Origin: Ornithoclostridium sp944380285
GTDB taxonomy: Bacteria; Bacillota; Clostridia; Christensenellales; UBA3700
Assembly: GCA_963931165.1 (NCBI GenBank)
Contig: OZ006985.1
Location: 1,550,001 to 1,614,000 of the forward strand
DNA length: 64,000 nt
Direction: 5' to 3'
The position numbers and the translations under genes were made by a program. A model generated the notes under the pieces. The model saw only the letters and a list, made by a program, of their open reading frames with translations. It did no database searches and was not told the DNA's origin. How positions within the stretch are numbered: position 1 is the stretch's first letter; every line of letters starts with the position of its first letter. Shown in pieces: positions 58,753 to 64,000 of this stretch.

Positions 58753-58773
58753 ATCTTCACCTCAAAATCGATT

Positions 58774-59034
58774 TCATTCTTCGGATGCGTCTGCGGCGAC
58801 GATCGCCGACTTGACGCGCACGCTGTCCACACGTCCCAGCTTGCCGCAAAGCGCGGAGATGCGCTCGTTTTCGCCGCGGACGATGACCGATATCGTGTTG
58901 ATGCCGCTCTCGCGGTCGGGCACGCCCATCCTGCCGACGATGATGTCGGCGAACTCCGAAAGCAGCGCGTTGACCGCCTTGACATTGTCTCCGCCCGGGC
59001 GGATGACGATGCCGACCACTCCTATTCTTGCCAT
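58774..59034 (-). CDS. TM1266-type regulator (putative iron-only hydrogenase system regulator)
   Basis: An 86-aa protein of the TM1266 family, which has an ACT/NikR-C-like fold and is often found beside FeFe-hydrogenase maturation genes. Diagnostic stretches are VNALLSEFADIIVGRMGVPD and NTISVIVRGENERISALCGKLG, ending SVRVKSAIV. Here it heads an ABC importer operon instead, with no hydrogenase gene in the window. GAGGAG precedes the ATG at 59034. It has no DNA-binding motif that I can see, so direct transcriptional control is uncertain. Confidence 0.82.
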   Translation of the reverse strand: MARIGVVGIVIRPGGDNVKAVNALLSEFADIIVGRMGVPDRESGINTISVIVRGENERISALCGKLGRVDSVRVKSAIVAADASEE

Positions 59035-59051
59035 AATAACTCCTCTTCCCG

Positions 59052-59178
59052 AAAAAAATCTCCGCAATTGCGGAGAAAAGCGAAACGAATGACCGCCTCA
59101 CCCTTCTCTCCGAGATCCATCGATCGGGAATGCGTGTTTGATGATGCCGCAGTTGCGGGAATAAATCCCCGCGCTTGC
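59052..59178 (-). promoter_or_regulatory. Attenuator or riboswitch-like leader of the TM1266-ABC operon
   Basis: The leader runs about 145 nt from the expected transcript start to the gene. It holds a strong terminator: perfect palindrome TCTCCGCAATTGCGGAGA (59076-59059) then seven T (59058-59052), before the ribosome binding site. An upstream CGGAGAGAAG (59112-59103) can pair over ten positions with CTTTTCTCCG (59080-59071), which would block the terminator. CCGCAACTGCGG (59158-59147) can also pair with the terminator arms. No known riboswitch consensus is recognised. Confidence 0.72.
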
Positions 59179-59184
59179 ACAGAT

Positions 59185-59214
59185 ATTATATCGCCGCGGC
59201 GCACGCTTTGTCAA
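59185..59214 (-). promoter_or_regulatory. Sigma-A promoter of the TM1266-ABC operon
   Basis: On the minus strand TTGACA (59214-59209), an 18-base spacer and TATAAT (59190-59185), a full consensus, just after the end of the S41 protease gene. Confidence 0.85.
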
Positions 59215-59231
59215 GCGCACGCCGCAATGTT

Positions 59232-60620
59232 TCAATTGCTTGCCAGCACCGACGCCGCCCGCAGGATGACGAGGTCTTGCGAGTAGTCCCTGACCTCGGT
59301 CGTCTCGACGACGTTGACCGGCGCGGGCGAAATGCCCACCTCGTGTATCGACGTCTCCCAAGCTGTCTCGCCGCCGACGTCGAGGGGCACATAGTACTTG
59401 CCGTTGGTGATGTAGAGCTCATAATTGCCTCCTGCGAGCGAGATGACCGTCTGCGCGACGCCCTTGCCGTAGGTGGTCGTGCCGACCGTAGGCGCGCCGC
59501 TCGGGCTGTAAAAGTCGATCGTCCACGTCAGCAATTCCGAACTCGAAGCGGTGCCGCCGTCCGTCAGGATCGCGACCTCAAAGCCCTCGACCGCTTCGTA
59601 GAAGTTGAACGAGGTCAACGTCTTGCCGCTCTCCTTGCTGCTCTCGACGGTGCGCGAGGTATAGAACCACGCCTCCGCCTGTCTGCCGCCGTTGTTGTAG
59701 ACATAGCGCGCCATCGGCGCCTTGTCGCTGCCGTCCGAGACGAAATAGGACGCGATGAAGCCGAGTATGGTACTGCTTCCTCCGCCGTTGCCTCTGAGGT
59801 CGAGCAGCAGCATCGTCGGCGACGACGGATCGTCGACAAACGCCTGCGCCGCCGCGGCAAAATCGTCGACCGCGGTGTCGCCGAACTCGGTCAGCGAGAT
59901 GTAGCCGAAGCCGTCCCCGAGCCCGATGTCGTTGCCGTCGATGTAGCGCGCGGTCGGGGTGTGGAACACCTTCTTTTCGACGCGGAAATACAATTGATAG
60001 GCGACCTCGCGCTCGCCGTTTTCGTCATAGCTGTAGCGATAGACGCGCATGTCGACGGTGTCGAGAGCGGAGACGAGCTCATTGAGCGTGCTCTGCGCGA
60101 GGTTTTGAACGCGCGTCCATTGCTCGGAGTCTTCGCTCGTCTTGATCGCTACGATCTCGTCGCCGCGCTTCAGCCCTACCGTGCCCATGTTCTCCTCGGC
60201 GGCAGCCGCGCCGTAGTGGTCGACGATCTGCCCGTTTTCGTACTCGAACACCTGATAGGGCACCGCCGTCTCGGCGTTTGAGCCGGGGACGACGCGCGAA
60301 ACATAATGTTCGTTGTATTGGTTGGAACTGAGCGATATGCCCAATTGCGACGAGGACGCGTTGATCGGACTTGTCACGGTCAGTCCCGTAAAGCGGTCGA
60401 CGCTGCCGGCGATCGCCGCGCCCAAGTTGTATTGAAAGACGTCCCAATCGATGTCTTCATAGTAATATGTGTCGATGAAGTCGAGTACCTGCTGCGCAAA
60501 CGGCGCGTCGGTCGCAAGGTCGGGACTTGAACCCATGCCCCAAAATATGCATGCGCTCATCGACAGCGCCGCCGCGACGACCAATATCACCGATACGGCG
60601 ATCAAAAACCTTTTCTTCAT
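59232..60620 (-). CDS. S41 family (C-terminal processing) peptidase, lipoprotein
   Basis: A 462-aa S41 protease with a lipoprotein signal (ISVILVVAAALSMSAC). A PDZ-like region follows (SRVVPGSNAETAVPY, VGLKRGDEIVAIKTS). The catalytic domain has LLDLRGNGGGSSTILG, the nucleophile Ser in ILTDGGTASSSELL, and TTYGKGVAQTV, which should carry the Lys. Such enzymes cleave exported proteins from their C-terminus. Its ATG overlaps the stop of the atypical ABC ATPase gene, so the two are cotranslated. The target is unknown. Confidence 0.88.
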   Translation of the reverse strand: MKKRFLIAVSVILVVAAALSMSACIFWGMGSSPDLATDAPFAQQVLDFIDTYYYEDIDWDVFQYNLGAAIAGSVDRFTGLTVTSPINASSSQLGISLSSNQYNEHYVSRVVPGSNAETAVPYQVFEYENGQIVDHYGAAAAEENMGTVGLKRGDEIVAIKTSEDSEQWTRVQNLAQSTLNELVSALDTVDMRVYRYSYDENGEREVAYQLYFRVEKKVFHTPTARYIDGNDIGLGDGFGYISLTEFGDTAVDDFAAAAQAFVDDPSSPTMLLLDLRGNGGGSSTILGFIASYFVSDGSDKAPMARYVYNNGGRQAEAWFYTSRTVESSKESGKTLTSFNFYEAVEGFEVAILTDGGTASSSELLTWTIDFYSPSGAPTVGTTTYGKGVAQTVISLAGGNYELYITNGKYYVPLDVGGETAWETSIHEVGISPAPVNVVETTEVRDYSQDLVILRAASVLASN

Positions 60621-61708
60621 TGTTCCCTCTCTTTGTTGATCTTGAATTCGCTGATCCTGTCAAACATATTTCCTATGCCGAACACGCGCACGCTCGCCCT
60701 CGCGCCGAGCGCGATGTCCGCGTTCTTGACATAGACTATGCCGTCGTCGCGGACGAAGCGCACGAGCCGACCGCTCTTTGTGCTGATCGACCTGTCGGCG
60801 GTCCACTCCCCTTCGGGGTCGGCGGTCGCGACCGCGAACTCGGGATAGACGCAGCAAAGCACGCGTTTGTTGGCATAGGTGTCCGAGATGGGCTCGGGCG
60901 CCTTGACGTCGTGCCCGAACGCGTTCACCGTCCAGCCGTTTTCGCCCGTTTTGAGCGTCGCGCCGATCACGCCGACATAGTCGTCGATGCTGCGCACTAC
61001 GGACAGCGAACCGGGATCGCTGTACAATTTGTAATACTCGTCTATCTGCTGCGGAATGCCGCCGTAGACGACCGCGATCTTGCCGCCGAACATCCGCGCC
61101 TCGTACATGCGGTCGGTCGCATAGATGACCGTCGCGTCCGTCCTGCCGACAGCCGTTACGAACGCGTCGAACGCCTCGCGCCGCGACGTGTAGCCCATGC
61201 CCGAAAAGACGTCGTCGACAAGATACAGCTCGCACTCGCGGACGAATATGCGCGCCAAAAGCACCTTTGCGCACTGCGCCGGGGTCAGATCTTTGACCTT
61301 TGCGTTGAGCAAGTCCTCGATGTCGAAGAGCCGCGTCACATACGCAAGCCGCGTGCGCACATATCCCTCGTCCGCCTTGCGCAATTCGAGCGGCCGCACG
61401 ATGTTTTGAAGCGCGGTCTTGCGCGGCATAAGACTGCCGAAATCAAAGCTGAACGCGATCGGCGTCTCCTTGACGGGGATGTCGCGCACCTCTTTGCCGC
61501 CCACGCGAATGCTGCCGCGATACTCCTCAAGCCCGGCGAGCGCGCGCAAAAGTGCGGTCTTCCCTTGATTGTGCATCCCGAAAATGCAAAGCCTGCCGCT
61601 GCGCGGCAATTCAAAGCTCCAATGCTGCACCGACGGCGCCGAGCCGAAATAGCTCATCTCCAAGCCGTCAACTTTGACGCCCGAGGCGTCGATGTCCTGC
61701 TTTTCCAT
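60617..61708 (-). CDS. Atypical ABC-type ATPase, MalK-like in layout
   Basis: A 363-aa protein with a degenerate ABC ATPase domain. Walker A is GMHNQGKT (residues 44-51). The signature LSGGQ is replaced by LTPAQ (141-145). Walker B is LYLVD followed by Asp166 where a catalytic Glu is usual. The H-loop position reads IYATDRM and lacks His. A C-terminal domain of about 120 residues resembles the MalK regulatory part in size. No permease is adjacent. The partner is an S41 protease with a four-base overlap. Reduced or absent ATPase turnover is likely. The ATG at 61708 has no Shine-Dalgarno. Confidence 0.75.
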   Translation of the reverse strand: MEKQDIDASGVKVDGLEMSYFGSAPSVQHWSFELPRSGRLCIFGMHNQGKTALLRALAGLEEYRGSIRVGGKEVRDIPVKETPIAFSFDFGSLMPRKTALQNIVRPLELRKADEGYVRTRLAYVTRLFDIEDLLNAKVKDLTPAQCAKVLLARIFVRECELYLVDDVFSGMGYTSRREAFDAFVTAVGRTDATVIYATDRMYEARMFGGKIAVVYGGIPQQIDEYYKLYSDPGSLSVVRSIDDYVGVIGATLKTGENGWTVNAFGHDVKAPEPISDTYANKRVLCCVYPEFAVATADPEGEWTADRSISTKSGRLVRFVRDDGIVYVKNADIALGARASVRVFGIGNMFDRISEFKINKEREQ

Positions 61709-61714
61709 ACGTTC

Positions 61715-61743
61715 ATTATAATGCATACGCGCGTTGATTGCAA
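61715..61743 (-). promoter_or_regulatory. Promoter giving a probable leaderless mRNA
   Basis: On the minus strand TTGCAA (61743-61738), a 17-base spacer and TATAAT (61720-61715). Six bases after TATAAT comes the ATG at 61708, so transcription is expected to begin at or next to the start codon. No ribosome binding site exists. Confidence 0.75.
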
Positions 61744-61852
61744 TAATTTAGTATTGACGACTTTCGCAAGACAATGCTGTGCTCGCGGTGGAATGTCTGC
61801 GCTGTCGCGCAAACGTGAAATACGGCGGTCGTTTGACCGCCGCGTGAAATGA

Positions 61853-61993
61853 CCGCTTTTCGCGATCGCAAAATGGGAATTGTCCAAGACGGAGCCGGTC
61901 GCGTCGATGATCGTCAAACTCGCGAAATACTTCGACGTGGACAGCGACTTTTTGCTCGGTTTGAGGGACGAAAACGGCAACCCCGTCGATTGA
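61853..61993 (+). pseudogene. Remnant of an XRE-family (Cro/CI-type) regulator, C-terminal end
   Basis: A 46-codon frame ending at the TGA at 61991 encodes AIAKWELSKTEPVASMIVKL followed by AKYFDVDSDFLLGLRDENG. This is the typical end of an XRE helix-turn-helix domain (KWE...P, LAKYFxVxxDxLLGL). The frame is closed upstream by a TGA at 61850 and has no start codon, so the first helices are missing. A hairpin CGGCGGTC/GACCGCCG lies at 61823-61842 just before it. It is a decayed gene rather than a short functional one. Confidence 0.78.
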
Positions 61994-61999
61994 CGCCGC

Positions 62000-62589
62000 C
62001 CCTTTGAACTTCCGAAACTTTTGCAACGCGCTTTGCTCATCAAATGCCTCGATTATGTCTCCCCATTGCTTTCCGAAACGTCCGACTTCGCATGCGGCGG
62101 CTCTTTCCTGTTTGAATTAGTATTGGGTATTATCAATTATTATCAATTATTTTGACGCATTTTGACATCAATAAACACTTCGCCCGTTCTTTTGAATTTT
62201 CAACGTCTCTTATATATTTCTCTGCAAAGCCGAATTTGTCCACCGATTTTGAAAAAATTTTTTATTTTTTGCGGTGGACATTCGGCAAAGCTCCGTATAG
62301 CTCTCAAAACAAATTTTGTCCACCACATTTCTCAAAAATATTTTCTGTTTCGGGTGGACATTTTTTGCACGCGCGTATATGCTTTTCGAGCGCGTTTGTC
62401 CACCGCATTTTGAAAATGTTTTTGAATCGCGAAGCGACACCCCCCCGTTATTATTCTCGCGACATCTTGTTTTGTTCACCGCTTTAGCAAACAAATTTTG
62501 TTGACGCATTTCACCTATAATATTTCACTCGGCAAGTCGTCTTGTCCGCCGCGAGGGTGTGATATTTTGATTTAATGTGCGCGCTTGCG
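62000..62589. other. AT-rich intergenic region containing 80-bp tandem repeats
   Basis: No gene is supported in this stretch. Between 62195 and 62420 a unit repeats with an exact 80-bp period. GTCCACC occurs at 62238, 62318 and 62398, and GGTGGAC at 62273 and 62353, so each unit can form a hairpin whose interior is nearly all A and T. Spacer sequences share a GTATA block. The repeats fade after 62420. Nearby, TATCAATTATTATCAATTATT at 62136-62156 is a smaller direct repeat. Confidence 0.75.
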
Positions 62590-62619
62590 TTGCGTATGGG
62601 CACGGGGATATGTTATAAT
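62590..62619 (+). promoter_or_regulatory. Extended -10 promoter for the second symporter gene
   Basis: TATAAT at 62614-62619 is preceded by TGT (extended -10). TTGCGT at 62590-62595 may serve as a weak -35 with an 18-base spacer. AGGAGG follows at 62650-62655. Confidence 0.7.
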
Positions 62620-62661
62620 CGGATTGTCCAAGTCTTTGGCATCACAACAGGAGGAACTTTA

Positions 62662-64000
62662 TGGACACTCAGGACACGACAAAGAGCGTCGCTCCCGATC
62701 GATCGCAGGACACCTGCCGCCCCGAGGACGTCATTCCCAAAAAGGAAAAGATAATCTATGGCGCAGCCGACTTGTTCGGCGGTGGACAGGCGGCGTTCAT
62801 CAGCGTCATTCTTCTCGCCTTCTTCACCGACATCATCGGCATCGACGCCGCGGTCGCAGGTACCGTGATCATGGTCTCAAAGATCTGGGACGCGATCATC
62901 GACCCGTCGATGGGCATCATTTCGGACAACACCCGTTGGTCCAAGTTGGGCAGGCGCAAGCCGTACATGATCATCGGCGGCGCGTTGATCCCGTTCGGAT
63001 TGGCGTTCTTGTTCGCCCCGATCACCGGCTTTGGCGCGACGTCCAAAGTGGTTTGGATGGTCTTTGCCTACATCGTCTACACTTCCATCTCGTCGCTGTC
63101 GCAAGTGCCGTATATGGCGATGAGTTCGGACATCTCGATGGACTACAAGCAGCGCAACAGCGCCAACACCTACAAGCTGTTCTTTGACGTCGTCGCTGCC
63201 GGCATCTTCTATCTCGCGCCGTCGCTGCTGTGGACGGAAGTGACCTCTGGCGACATGCCGTACCTGTACTTCTACTTCATCATCGTGTTCGGCTTCGGTT
63301 TGATCTTTGCGGTGCCGCTCGTCGTCGCGGGCTTTCTCATCAAGGAGCGCGCGCCGTTCGACCTCGACAAAAAGGAAAAACTCAACTTCAAGGACTTCTT
63401 CCGCTGCCTCACCGTCAAGTCGTACGTTTGGCACCTGTTGATGTATGTCACCGCGTTCCTCACGCTCGACATGGTCAGCGCGCTCGCGATATACTACACC
63501 AACTATATCGGCGGCGCTGCGCGCGGAGTCGTCGTAGACCTCGGCTTTATGCAAATAGATATGGGCTCGATCATGATCATCGGTCCGATGATGGTCAGCG
63601 CGGCGATCGGCATCCTCATCGCCTATGTCATCAAGGCGAAGTTCTCCAAGCAGGCGGCGTTCCGCGCGGGACTTCCGCTCTACATCATCGGCGCGATCTT
63701 GCTGGCGTGCTACCAACCCGAATGGAACCCCATCCTCATCCCCGTCTTTGCGATGATCATGGGCTTCGGCTTTGCCGGCGCGCAATCGATGCCGTGGCTC
63801 GTCTTTGCGGACACCGTCGACGTCGCCGAACTCAAATTCGGCTATCGCCCCACCGCCAATATGTCCGGCGTCATGACCTTCATGCGCACGATCGCGACCG
63901 CGTTCGGCACCGGCATGGTCGGCTGGGTGCTCGGCGCGGCGAACTACATCGAACCGGCAAGCCCCGACGGACCTCTCCCCGAACAGCCCGACAGCGTACT
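62662..64000 (+). CDS. GPH (MelB-type) sugar:cation symporter, 3' end outside window
   Basis: The first 446 codons of a second glycoside-pentoside-hexuronide family transporter, read directly from the plus strand; the gene continues past 64000. It has IWDAIIDPSMGIISDNTRWS (loop 2-3), the LSQVPYMAMSSDISMDYKQR helix 4-5 motif, and about eleven hydrophobic segments so far. It differs from the symporter at 33.1 kb in sequence and lacks the same N-terminus, so the two are distant paralogues. AGGAGG precedes the ATG by six bases. Substrate unknown. Confidence 0.87.

Noticed and set aside
59035..59178. TPP riboswitch or T-box in the leader before the TM1266 gene
   Set aside because: The CUGAGA and related TPP motifs are absent. 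GGGTGAGGCGG only loosely resembles the T-box GGTGG-ACCGCG motif and lacks the UGGN bulge.
59022..59204. Leader peptide of 32 codons overlapping the attenuator (starting at an ATG near 59117)
   Set aside because: It has no ribosome binding site and no run of one amino acid codon. Its frame passes through the terminator and into the next gene.
62195..62420. CRISPR array
   Set aside because: The 80-bp unit is repeated along its whole length rather than as short repeats with unique spacers, there are fewer than four units, and no cas gene is present.

Overview
The window reads as chromosome of a GC-rich Firmicute, probably an uncultured Clostridia-type lineage. Three conserved Bacillota gene blocks support this: yqfC-yqfD-phoH-pgpH-ybeY-cdd-era-yqzL-recO; rpsO-pnp-(ylxY)-M16 peptidase; and dnaX-ebfC-recR. 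The sporulation genes yqfC, yqfD and ylxY, clear Shine-Dalgarno sites and sigma-A promoters agree with it. About 85 percent of the genes lie on the minus strand, many with ATGA, TGATG or 8-nt overlaps. I saw no tRNA, rRNA, CRISPR array, insertion sequence or prophage. The lineage call is inference; the gene order is seen directly.

Layout. 1-9.5 kb: the recO-to-dnaB core block plus oligoendopeptidase F. 9.5-15.3 kb: a PfoR-like EIIC membrane protein, three paralogous small lipoproteins, a small membrane protein, a membrane-embedded M28 peptidase, a four-helix Lys-rich membrane protein and a zinc-ribbon protein. 15.3-20.7 kb: dUTPase, M16 peptidase, YlxY-like deacetylase homologue, pnp, rpsO. 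20.8-31 kb: hemZ, a metallo-beta-lactamase hydrolase, dtd, rel, recJ, secF, secD, recR. 31-39.6 kb: ebfC, dnaX, a sugar symporter, an orphan mazF, nnr, recX, a YgiQ radical SAM enzyme. 39.7-49.1 kb: the purine operon purE-C-M-N-H-D-L. 49.1-54.3 kb: a DnaA-box cluster, esterase, APH-type kinase, gdhA, WYL regulator. 54.3-64 kb: a DUF3343/cysteine desulfurase divergent pair, two small divergent genes, an SsuABC-like transporter behind a TM1266-type regulator and an attenuator-like leader, an S41 protease with an atypical ABC ATPase, a regulator remnant, AT-rich tandem repeats, and a second sugar symporter running off the end.

The most unusual feature is a roughly 190-215 bp repeat found twice, abutting the 3' ends of pnp (18000-18190) and gdhA (51582-51798). 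It has long terminal inverted arms, two nested internal stems whose sequences differ between copies while the pairing is kept, a near-identical core of about 45 nt, and a terminator-like hairpin. It is either a structured RNA carried in 3' UTRs or a small mobile element, and I do not recognise it.

Other signals are three perfect DnaA boxes in 41 bp upstream of purE, a terminator/antiterminator leader before the TM1266-ABC operon, a probable leaderless mRNA for the atypical ABC ATPase, a possible ATA start for phoH, and a PgpH homologue lacking its usual extracellular domain.
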